The position numbers were made by a program, and so were the translations under genes. From assembly GCA_001302245.1 (NCBI GenBank), contig LGYU01000014.1, forward strand, positions 124,001 to 188,000: a stretch of DNA of 64,000 bases, read 5' to 3'. Source of the stretch: Chitinophagaceae bacterium PMP191F. GTDB lineage: Bacteria > Bacteroidota > Bacteroidia > Chitinophagales > Chitinophagaceae. Below the pieces are notes generated by a model, which ran no database searches, was not told where the DNA came from, and was given only the letters and a program-made list of their open reading frames with translations. Below, piece by piece: positions 27,578-34,407 of the stretch. Every line of letters starts with the position of its first letter. The first letter of the stretch is position 1.

Positions 27578-28627
27578 TTACTGTTGTTCTGAAAAACGTT
27601 TATTGTTCAACAGGGTAGAATCTGTAAGTGTGCGCAGGAACTGGTACAGGTAAAACTTCTCCACCTTACTTAGCGGTATTTTATTTTTTAGTAAAGTATC
27701 CAGCGTTGGGCTGTCCTGTATACCGCTGCTGTAATGATCCAGTACCTGGCTGATGCCTATAAAACGTCCGTCGTGGCCGTAGGGAAATGTAAGGTATACA
27801 TTGCGGAGACTGGGCACTTTGAATTTCAGGGAATCTGCCTTGTTACCCGTGATTGTCATCCGGCCATAATCTTTCAGGGCAGGATTTATGGGCAGGCCGT
27901 TGTTGCGGTAACTGTTATCGGTAAATAATGGTTCTGTATGACAGCTATTGCATTTTGCCTGAAAAACTGCATAGCCGTTCTGTTCATCAGTATTGAAAAC
28001 AGCTTTACCGCGTTTTACCTTATCATATTTTGAATCGGCAGAAACAATAGACGTTACAAACTGTGTCAAAGCCCATAACATCCGCTGGCTATTGATAGTA
28101 GCATCGCCAAAAGCAGCTTTGAACATTTTCCTGTATTCCTCGTCTTTTTTCAGTTTGCTGACGATGGTGGTCAGGTCTTCTGCCATTTCATTAGGCGCTG
28201 TAATAGGTGCCAGCGGCTGTACTTCCAGGTTGTTGATGCCGCCATCCCAGTGAAAGGTGCTTCCCCACGCCATGTTAAAAATGCCCGGGGCATTGCGGGT
28301 GGTAAACTGGTTGTTGAACCCGTGACTGAGATTGTGCTCAAAATTGGCAAAGGCTGCAAACTGCTGGTGACAGGAACCACAGGGAAAGTTGCCGTCTTTT
28401 GACAAACGGCCATCATAGAATAACTTGCGGCCCAACGCAAAACCTTCTTCTGTAAGCGGGTTGCGTGTAAAATTGTATTGGGGGGCGGGAAAACCGGGTG
28501 GAACTATAAATTGAATAGGATGGATTACCGGACTTTCAGCAATGGGTTCATCTTTTTTGCATGCATCAATGATAAGGATGCCTAAAAAACTGCTGAATAA
28601 AATCCTTATGGTCCATACCAGCGTCAT
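27578..28627 (-). CDS. Di-heme cytochrome c peroxidase/MauG family (MbnH-like)
   Basis: 349 residues, predicted lipoprotein (IIDAC, Cys23). Two c-type heme sites are visible: CGSCH near residue 83 and CNSCH near 223. The framework of bacterial di-heme peroxidases is present (GRKLFYDGRLSKDG, TRNAPGIFNMAW, VPSLRNVYLTFPYGHDGRF). The 2-bp spacing after an MbnP-like gene points to the MbnH branch, whose characterised member oxidises a tryptophan of MbnP to kynurenine, rather than to a simple peroxidase. That activity is inferred here. It is the last gene of arfB-mbnP-mbnH. Confidence 0.88.
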   Translation of the reverse strand: MTLVWTIRILFSSFLGILIIDACKKDEPIAESPVIHPIQFIVPPGFPAPQYNFTRNPLTEEGFALGRKLFYDGRLSKDGNFPCGSCHQQFAAFANFEHNLSHGFNNQFTTRNAPGIFNMAWGSTFHWDGGINNLEVQPLAPITAPNEMAEDLTTIVSKLKKDEEYRKMFKAAFGDATINSQRMLWALTQFVTSIVSADSKYDKVKRGKAVFNTDEQNGYAVFQAKCNSCHTEPLFTDNSYRNNGLPINPALKDYGRMTITGNKADSLKFKVPSLRNVYLTFPYGHDGRFIGISQVLDHYSSGIQDSPTLDTLLKNKIPLSKVEKFYLYQFLRTLTDSTLLNNKRFSEQQ

Positions 28628-28629
28628 GC

Positions 28630-29442
28630 CTATTCGTTCTTAATGGCTGTAATAGTAAACATTTTTGAATAATTTTCCGCCACCTGTACTGCCAGCGTGC
28701 CCGGGGTCATAATGGCCGGGTTTACGCTGATCTTCACATCGTGCGGATTGTAGAACCAGGCATTCACATCGGCCGTAATGGTAATTTCGGCTGTTTTACC
28801 GCCTTTCAGTTCCAGTATTTCAGCGTAAGGCATCAGTAAGGTAACCTTTCTTAATGCGCTTTCGTTTTGCTTAAAACCACCGATATGGTATTTGAACATT
28901 TGTCCAGGTGCTGTGGATGCGGGGGAAGTGCCTTCCAGTTTGGCCATGATGTAACCGGTATTCCAGGTCCAGAACATGCCCAGTGTAGGATCCAGTGCAC
29001 CGGTTTGTGCCCCGCTGACATTACGTGCACTGTCAACGCCAATGGTAAAAGCAATGCGGTTGTATTTGAACGGTAATGCAGCTACTTTTACCTGTGCTGT
29101 AAGAGAGTCGGAACAATCTACCAGGAAATAATCTCCCTTGTTGGCTTCAAATACCCTTCCGGAATCTGTATTGATAAACTGTACACCGTGAACGTAAAAT
29201 TTAAAGGCAGAAACAGTGTATGATTCATTAAAATGATTGGTATAGGCTTTCCCAAATTCAAGCGTGTTAGTATCATAATCAACCACCGCTTTAAAGTTCA
29301 GGATAACATTGTAAGGTTTGTCAGGTACAGTATCAAAATGCAGTTCGCGCTGGCAGGAAAGAATAACGATGCAGGCAATGATCAGCACGGGAATGGCCAG
29401 TAAACGTTTGCGTTGATTGTACAGGGGTAGTAGTAGTTTCAT
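28630..29442 (-). CDS. MbnP-like predicted copper-binding lipoprotein
   Basis: 270 residues from ATG 29442, which avoids overlap with arfB. The lipoprotein signal is LLAIPVLIIACIVILSC, followed by QREL. The mature beta-rich domain (YNVILNFKAVVDYDTNTLEF, then SAFKFYVHGVQFINTDS, FTIGVDSARN and TLGMFWTWNTGYIMAKLEG) matches the MbnP family pattern, including the tryptophans in FWTWNTGY (Trp158, Trp160). In Methylosinus, MbnP binds copper through a site that uses kynurenine formed by MbnH. The adjacent di-heme gene fits this pairing. Copper binding in this protein is inference. Confidence 0.82.
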   Translation of the reverse strand: MKLLLPLYNQRKRLLAIPVLIIACIVILSCQRELHFDTVPDKPYNVILNFKAVVDYDTNTLEFGKAYTNHFNESYTVSAFKFYVHGVQFINTDSGRVFEANKGDYFLVDCSDSLTAQVKVAALPFKYNRIAFTIGVDSARNVSGAQTGALDPTLGMFWTWNTGYIMAKLEGTSPASTAPGQMFKYHIGGFKQNESALRKVTLLMPYAEILELKGGKTAEITITADVNAWFYNPHDVKISVNPAIMTPGTLAVQVAENYSKMFTITAIKNE

Positions 29443-29458
29443 AGATAACTGGTTTAGG

Positions 29459-29863
29459 TTAATCATGATAGCGCACTTTTTGCCGGTTTTGTTTTTGCTG
29501 TGAACTTTTCTTTTTTGATTCCAGCCGCCGTTCTTTTACGGCTTTACCCGGTTTGGTGGCTATGCGTTTAACGGGAACCTTCAGTGCCTGTTCCAGTAAC
29601 AGGTTCAGTTTGCCAATTACTGAAATCTTGTTTTCAAGCTGGCTTCTGAAAGTCTGGCTCTTTACCTGCAAAAACCCTTCCGGATTTAATTTATCATCCA
29701 GTTTTTCCAGCAATGTTTTCTTCTGTTCGGGTGTAAGTATCAGAGAATTAGCGATATGAAAATATCCTTCCACCATGGTTTCCACCTTGTTCACATGCTG
29801 CCCGCCTTTGCCGCCGCTGCGGGCCGTTTTAAAACGTATTTCTTTTGAAACATCTATCTTCAT
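29459..29863 (-). CDS. arfB: Alternative ribosome-rescue factor ArfB
   Basis: 134 residues. The catalytic GGQ loop is GGKGGQHVNKVET, in the same form as other ArfB/YaeJ proteins, and the C-terminal tail is long and basic (KERRLESKKKSSQQKQNRQK), the part that reads the empty mRNA channel. It releases peptidyl-tRNA from stalled non-stop ribosomes. The downstream lipoprotein gene starts 16 bp after its stop codon; the functional link between the two is not evident. Confidence 0.95.
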   Translation of the reverse strand: MKIDVSKEIRFKTARSGGKGGQHVNKVETMVEGYFHIANSLILTPEQKKTLLEKLDDKLNPEGFLQVKSQTFRSQLENKISVIGKLNLLLEQALKVPVKRIATKPGKAVKERRLESKKKSSQQKQNRQKVRYHD

Positions 29864-29953
29864 AGCTCAAAGTTACTACTACGCTTACTGATTCTGCACA
29901 ACTGACGGTTGCCGTGTAGTATATTATCAAAAATCACTTATTTAACGCACAAC

Positions 29954-30406
29954 ATGCGGGCTATAGTACAAAGGGTAACACACGCCAGGGTTTCCATTAA
30001 TAATAGCATTCATTCGTCTATTCAAAAGGGGCTGCTGGTGCTGCTGGGTATAGAAGATGCTGATACGGAAGATGATATTACGTGGTTAAGCAGTAAGCTG
30101 GTAAACCTTCGTGTATTTAATGATGCCGGTGGAGTAATGAATGTATCGGTAAAAGAAGACGGCGGTGATATATTGCTGGTAAGCCAGTTTACCCTGCATG
30201 CGTCTACCAGAAAAGGAAACCGTCCATCGTACATCAGGGCCAGTAAACCGGATTTTGCCATACCGATGTATCGGAAAATGATAGCGCAATTACAGGCCGA
30301 CCTGGGAAAAGAGATCCAAACTGGCGAATTTGGTGCAGATATGCAGGTGGAATTACTGAATGATGGTCCCGTAACGATCATTATTGATACGAAGAACAAA
30401 GAATAA
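29954..30406 (+). CDS. dtd: D-aminoacyl-tRNA deacylase
   Basis: 150 residues, the usual length, from ATG 29954 (MRAIVQRVTHARVSI). Both active-site signatures are present: LVSQFTLHASTRKGNRPS and the G-x-P-T-like end NDGPVTIIIDTK. DTD is a dimer that hydrolyses D-amino acids (and glycine on tRNA-Ala) from tRNAs. The longer frame from 29909 adds a non-conserved extension. It precedes the MazG-like gene by ~120 bp on the same strand. Confidence 0.96.
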   Translation: MRAIVQRVTHARVSINNSIHSSIQKGLLVLLGIEDADTEDDITWLSSKLVNLRVFNDAGGVMNVSVKEDGGDILLVSQFTLHASTRKGNRPSYIRASKPDFAIPMYRKMIAQLQADLGKEIQTGEFGADMQVELLNDGPVTIIIDTKNKE

Positions 30407-30492
30407 TGTGCAGATGAGCCAATGCGCGAATTGCCCGGCAAATTTGAAAATTAGCAGCAATCGCACATGGTCAGGTGTTAAGCGTTCGGCCC

Positions 30493-30524
30493 TACTTACA
30501 ACCTACAACTTATAACTTACAACC
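30493..30524. repeat. Short A/C-rich tandem repeat before the MazG-like gene
   Basis: Imperfect ~10-mer units ACTTACAACC/TACAACTTATA/ACTTACAACC sit immediately before the ATG at 30529. The 13-mer TACTTACAACCTA recurs exactly at 10785-10797 in front of another gene start. Origin unknown. Confidence 0.5.
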
Positions 30525-30528
30525 CAAT

Positions 30529-30861
30529 ATGGAAATCACTATCCGCGAAGCACAGCAACAGGTAGACCACTGGATCAAAACAGTAGGCGTGCGTTATTTC
30601 AGTGAACTGACCAATATGGCCATCCTGGCTGAGGAAGTAGGTGAACTGGCCAGGCTGATGGCGCGCAAATATGGAGATCAGTCGTTCAAGGAAAGTGACA
30701 AAGGGCGTGACCTGGGCGATGAAATGGCCGATGTGTTGTGGGTGTTGATCTGCCTGGCAAACCAGACAGGGATAGATCTTACCGAAGCATTGACCAAAAA
30801 TTTTGAGAAAAAAAATATCAGGGATGCCAACCGGCATCACGAAAATGATAAACTGAAATAA
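30529..30861 (+). CDS. MazG-like nucleotide pyrophosphohydrolase
   Basis: 110 residues from ATG 30529 (MEITIREAQQQVDHW). One helical MazG domain: MAILAEEVGELARLMARKYG (ExxE) and LGDEMADVLWVLICLAN (ExxD), the four acidic Mg2+ ligands. Such enzymes cleave non-canonical or excess NTPs to NMP and pyrophosphate. The size is that of single-domain all-alpha NTP pyrophosphatases. Upstream is dtd. Confidence 0.92.
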   Translation: MEITIREAQQQVDHWIKTVGVRYFSELTNMAILAEEVGELARLMARKYGDQSFKESDKGRDLGDEMADVLWVLICLANQTGIDLTEALTKNFEKKNIRDANRHHENDKLK

Positions 30862-30880
30862 GATCTGTGCTCAGGTATAG

Positions 30881-31135
30881 CTAGCGTACCAGCGTAACTG
30901 CCTTATAAATTAAACCTGCAACACCTACTACCAGCATACAGATGCCCCATATATACGAAAGACTACCCGATGGATATGTGCTTATGCGGATACAGCCTGC
31001 AACAATTAAGTAAATGGAAACAATTACAGAGATGATACCAATGCTTTTGTCGGGGCGTTTGGAGGTTTGTTCTTTGCCGGCGATGTTTGCTGCTGATTGT
31101 TCGTCAGCTTCGTTTTGTGGCGGATAGTTTGTCAT
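30881..31135 (-). CDS. Small two-helix membrane protein (84 aa)
   Basis: A hydrophilic N-terminus (about 30 residues, Gln/Glu/Lys-rich) is followed by two membrane helices (SIGIISVIVSIYLIVAGCI and YIWGICMLVVGVAGLIY). The gene lies between the MazG-like gene and glyS on the opposite strand. No family recognised. Confidence 0.65.
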   Translation of the reverse strand: MTNYPPQNEADEQSAANIAGKEQTSKRPDKSIGIISVIVSIYLIVAGCIRISTYPSGSLSYIWGICMLVVGVAGLIYKAVTLVR

Positions 31136-31283
31136 AGGAAGGATGTTGATGCGTTAAAAGTAATACGCTGCTTTGTAAAATACAACCCTGGCTACAAATA
31201 TTGTCAGCCAGTACAGGCGGGCATTTCAGGGCTTTTAAAAAACAATTTAGCCTTTAAAACGTCAAATTATTTCAACATCACTT

Positions 31284-31291
31284 TATATTTG
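31284..31291 (+). promoter_or_regulatory. Bacteroidota -7 box of glyS
   Basis: TATATTTG matches TAnnTTTG and ends 7 bp before the glyS ATG. Transcription would start within a few bases of the start codon, giving a nearly leaderless mRNA. Confidence 0.6.
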
Positions 31292-31298
31292 TAGCCTT

Positions 31299-32741
31299 AT
31301 GGCAACAGATAACAGTAGGTTTCAGGCAATTATATCACACTGCAAGGAGTACGGATTTATTTTTCAGTCAAGTGAAATTTATGACGGCTTAAGTGCAGTA
31401 TACGATTATGGCCAGTGGGGCAGTGAGTTGAAAAGAAATATCCGTGATCACTGGTGGAAAAGCATGACACAAATGCATGAAAATATTGTGGGCATTGACG
31501 CGGCAATATTTATGCATCCTACAACCTGGAAAGCAAGCGGTCACGTAGACAACTTCAGTGACCCGATGATCGATAATAAAGACAGCAAAAAACGCTATCG
31601 CGTTGACCACCTGATAGAAGCGTATGCTGATGAGCTGGAAAAAGCCGGCAAAAAACCGGAAGCAGTAACTGTACTGGCAGAAATGGATCGCTTACTGGCA
31701 GCAGATGACATGCCTGGTCTGAAACAGTTAATTGAATCTCACAAAATAAAATGTTCGGTAAGTGGCACCGGCAACTGGACCGATGTGCGTCAGTTCAACC
31801 TGATGTTCTCTACACAGTTGGGTAGTGTTACCGATGAAGCCAGCGAAATTTACCTGCGTCCCGAAACAGCACAGGGTATTTTTGTAAACTTCCTGAATGT
31901 GCAGAAAACCGGCAGGATGAAAATTCCTTTTGGTATTGCACAGGTGGGTAAAGCATTCCGTAACGAGATCGTTGCCCGTCAGTTCATTTTCCGTATGCGC
32001 GAGTTTGAGCAGATGGAAATGCAGTTCTTTGTGCGTCCCGGTACACAGAAAGAATGGTACGAGTATTGGAAAGAAGCGCGTTTAAAATGGCATCTTAGCC
32101 TGGGTATCCCCAAAGAAAAATACCGTTTTCACGACCACGTAAAACTGGCGCATTATGCTGATGCTGCGTGCGATATCGAATACGATTTCCCTATCGGTTT
32201 CAAAGAGGTGGAAGGTGTGCATTCACGCACAGATTACGATCTGAAACGTCACCAGGAGTTCAGCAAGAAGAAAATGCAGTACTTCGACCCGGAAATTAAC
32301 CAGAACTATATTCCCTACGTTATTGAAACGTCTATAGGTTTAGACAGAACGGTAATGATGGTAATGAGTGAGGCGTATACAGAGGAAGACCTGAGCACGC
32401 CTGAAAAACAGGATAGCAGGGTGGTACTGAAATTTTCTCCCAAGCTGGCGCCCATTAAGCTGGCGGTACTGCCCTTGCTGAAAAAAGATGGTTTGCCAGA
32501 CGTGGCGCGCAGTATTATGGACAGCTGCAAAAGCAGGTTCAAATGCTTTTATGAAGAAAAAGATGCCATCGGCAAACGTTACAGAAGAATGGATGCCATC
32601 GGTACCCCTTTCTGCGTAACGGTCGATCACCAGTCGAAGGAAGACGGTACCGTAACTATACGTTACCGCGATACGATGCAGCAGGAGAGGATTCCGATTG
32701 AACGTATAATTCAGATCGTAGAATCACAGGTAAACGCCTAG
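31299..32741 (+). CDS. glyS: Glycine--tRNA ligase (homodimeric class II type)
   Basis: 480 residues. The alpha2-type enzyme as in Bacteroidota: YDYGQWGSELKRNIRDHWW near the start, motif 2 FGIAQVGKAFRNEIVARQFIFR, motif 3 SIGLDRTVMMVM, and a C-terminal anticodon-binding domain (LAPIKLAVLPLL...). It charges tRNA-Gly. The start codon lies immediately after a TATATTTG box. The name glyQS is also used for this type. Confidence 0.97.
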   Translation: MATDNSRFQAIISHCKEYGFIFQSSEIYDGLSAVYDYGQWGSELKRNIRDHWWKSMTQMHENIVGIDAAIFMHPTTWKASGHVDNFSDPMIDNKDSKKRYRVDHLIEAYADELEKAGKKPEAVTVLAEMDRLLAADDMPGLKQLIESHKIKCSVSGTGNWTDVRQFNLMFSTQLGSVTDEASEIYLRPETAQGIFVNFLNVQKTGRMKIPFGIAQVGKAFRNEIVARQFIFRMREFEQMEMQFFVRPGTQKEWYEYWKEARLKWHLSLGIPKEKYRFHDHVKLAHYADAACDIEYDFPIGFKEVEGVHSRTDYDLKRHQEFSKKKMQYFDPEINQNYIPYVIETSIGLDRTVMMVMSEAYTEEDLSTPEKQDSRVVLKFSPKLAPIKLAVLPLLKKDGLPDVARSIMDSCKSRFKCFYEEKDAIGKRYRRMDAIGTPFCVTVDHQSKEDGTVTIRYRDTMQQERIPIERIIQIVESQVNA

Positions 32742-32868
32742 TAAAAACAATATATTTTGTTGTTTTACAGCTATTTCCGGAAAAAAGCTGTATCTTTAAA
32801 TACTTTTTCGTGGATTTTTTCGTATATTCATTATGCATATAAATTCATATCCTGAAATAAACTAATAT

Positions 32869-33168
32869 ATGCTTGCTATCATACTACCAATTAATGTATT
32901 TCTATTAGGTGGCCTGCTTATTTTAGCTGTATTAATAGGATTTCTTGTACGTAGTGGCCAGATAGCTTCTCTGAACAGGAAAGTAGGGGAACTCGAAAAG
33001 GAAATGTTGACCAATCATGCTGAAATCCTTGAATTACAGCGTGAAAAAGCAAATCTAGAGCAACGGTTGAAAGAGTCGCACATTCCGGTTATCCCTATTT
33101 CTTCAGTAGAAGAAGAAAAGGCTATTCGTAGTAAGTTGACACAACAGCCGATTAAGAAGCATTCCTAA
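32869..33168 (+). CDS. Small membrane-anchored coiled-coil protein
   Basis: 99 residues: one N-terminal membrane helix (INVFLLGGLLILAVLIGFLV), then a coiled coil (residues ~30-70, SLNRKVGELEKEMLTNHAEI onward) and a short basic tail. No signal cleavage site; the helix probably anchors it with the coil in the cytosol. Such short proteins are common in Chitinophagaceae; the function is not known. It lies 127 bp after glyS. Confidence 0.7.
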   Translation: MLAIILPINVFLLGGLLILAVLIGFLVRSGQIASLNRKVGELEKEMLTNHAEILELQREKANLEQRLKESHIPVIPISSVEEEKAIRSKLTQQPIKKHS

Positions 33169-33196
33169 GCAGAACCGGGCGTAAAACGCTATCCGC

Positions 33197-33961
33197 TCAC
33201 CCATACAATTCCTGGTGTATGCTTTTTCGTTCGTACCCTAATGCCTGAATCCGGTCTTTCGCTTCGTCTATCATCTCTTTCCACCCACACAAGTAAAAAT
33301 ACGCCGGTTTAATCGTGTTAACCTGTTGATCTGCACTCATTATTGTATTGTTCCTGCATATTTCTTCATATACATGGTGTACATACCCTGTTTTGAAAGT
33401 TTCCGTTCCGTTATTAGTTTCTCTTGAATACGTTGGAATATACCTGAAACCGGGCACCTGTGCCTCCAGTTCCTTCATTTCCTGTCCGTAAAGGCTATCA
33501 CAGAGTTTGCGGCACCCGAAAATGAGATAGATATGCTGATGGGCTACAGCATGGTCCATGATGTGATGCACCATAGAGCGGAAAGGCGCAATGCCGGTAC
33601 CAGTACAGATCAGGAAAAGATCGCGGTCAATTGTTTCAGGTAATACAAACACGCCCTGCGGGCCACGCAATATAAGCGTGTCGCCTTCTTTGATCTCATT
33701 AAACAGGTAAGTAGTACCAGCTCCGCCATCCAGCAATACAATCACCAGTTCCAGTACATTGGTGCCATCAGGCCATGAAGCGATAGAATAACTGCGCCAG
33801 CGTTTGTTGGGCTTTTCGTGAATGGGAAGATCGAGTGTAACAAACTGGCCGGGAGTGAAATCAAAAGACGCCAGTTCCGGCACTTCTATCCAGAAACGCC
33901 TCGTGGTAGCTGTTTCATTGGCAATGCGAATCACCTTACCAGTTCGCCACGGTTGTAGCAT
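33197..33961 (-). CDS. Ferredoxin-NADP+ reductase-like flavoprotein
   Basis: 254 residues from ATG 33961 (MLQPWRTGKVIRI). The FAD-binding beta barrel contains RWRSYSIAS (RxYS), then GGAGTTYLF for the FAD pyrophosphate; the NAD(P) domain has ICTGTGIAPFRSM and YLIFGCRK, and YLCGWKEMIDEAKD near the end. The set fits the bacterial FNR/oxygenase-reductase group and has no [2Fe-2S] domain. The likely role is electron transfer between NAD(P)H and a ferredoxin or flavodoxin. An FNR-shaped palindrome lies 300 bp upstream. Confidence 0.88.
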   Translation of the reverse strand: MLQPWRTGKVIRIANETATTRRFWIEVPELASFDFTPGQFVTLDLPIHEKPNKRWRSYSIASWPDGTNVLELVIVLLDGGAGTTYLFNEIKEGDTLILRGPQGVFVLPETIDRDLFLICTGTGIAPFRSMVHHIMDHAVAHQHIYLIFGCRKLCDSLYGQEMKELEAQVPGFRYIPTYSRETNNGTETFKTGYVHHVYEEICRNNTIMSADQQVNTIKPAYFYLCGWKEMIDEAKDRIQALGYERKSIHQELYG

Positions 33962-34128
33962 AAAGTAAGTTTTCACTAAATATACAAAAAACAAAGGGCA
34001 GGCTAAGCGGGAAAGACAGGGAAAGAAAGCAGGAAAAAGAATTTGTGAGTTCCCGGTTTACGGAAAAGGATCTGCATCCTGCAATCTGCCAATTTGCATC
34101 ATCCATTTGAATTCTGCCCTCCGTGTTC

Positions 34129-34157
34129 AAAAAAAACGGTGTGCATTATGCACACCG
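34129..34157 (-). terminator. Intrinsic terminator of a short minus-strand transcript
   Basis: CGGTGTGCA (34149-34157 complement) and its partner at 34137-34145 form a perfect 9-bp stem with a 3-nt loop, followed on the minus strand by eight T (34129-34136). No annotated gene precedes it on that strand; only the 17-codon frame does. Confidence 0.75.
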
Positions 34158-34196
34158 CATCTTAAAATTACCGTTATGGCAAGCAATCGAGCAATG

Positions 34197-34250
34197 CTAA
34201 TGTAGTGAGTTTGTAGCATATATAGCTGTTTGGGGTAACTGATTGTTCAT
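34197..34250 (-). CDS. Candidate 17-residue peptide gene
   Basis: ATG at 34250, stop TAG at 34197: MNNQLPQTAIYATNSLH. It begins directly after a TATATTTTG -7-like box and is followed 40 bp later by a strong terminator, so a ~120-nt transcript is predicted with or without translation. There is no Shine-Dalgarno. It may equally be a small RNA with a chance frame. Confidence 0.3.
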   Translation of the reverse strand: MNNQLPQTAIYATNSLH

Positions 34251-34263
34251 CAAAATATAAAAG

Positions 34264-34279
34264 TTTGACTTATGTCAAA
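34264..34279. promoter_or_regulatory. FNR/CRP-shaped palindrome TTTGAC-N4-GTCAAA
   Basis: A perfect inverted repeat, TTTGAC TTAT GTCAAA. The core TTGAC-N4-GTCAA has the geometry of FNR/Dnr-type sites (TTGAT-N4-ATCAA). On the minus strand it covers the -33 TTTTG of a promoter whose -7 box is TATATTTTG. The regulator is unknown; none is encoded nearby. Confidence 0.5.
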
Positions 34280-34390
34280 AGGCAACCACATTTCGTCTTT
34301 ATAGGTAAATTAACATATTACAAATAACTGAGACTGTGCATACAGTAAAGTTGTTGGTATAAACACATGCATGTAGTCCGTGCTATTTAG

Positions 34391-34398
34391 TATCTTTG
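34391..34398 (+). promoter_or_regulatory. Bacteroidota -7 box of mfd
   Basis: TATCTTTG (TAnnTTTG) ends 9 bp before the ATG at 34408. The TTG inside this box is not the start codon. Confidence 0.6.
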
Positions 34399-34407
34399 CG
34401 GCGTTTT

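Larger units (their letters stand above)
33962..34407. other. Intergenic region holding a short transcription unit
   Basis: 446 bp between the divergent flavoprotein and mfd genes. It contains, on the minus strand, a palindrome and promoter-like boxes (34249-34279), a 17-codon frame (34197-34250) and an intrinsic terminator (34129-34157); on the plus strand, the mfd -7 box. The part 33962-34128 shows nothing further. Confidence 0.6.
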
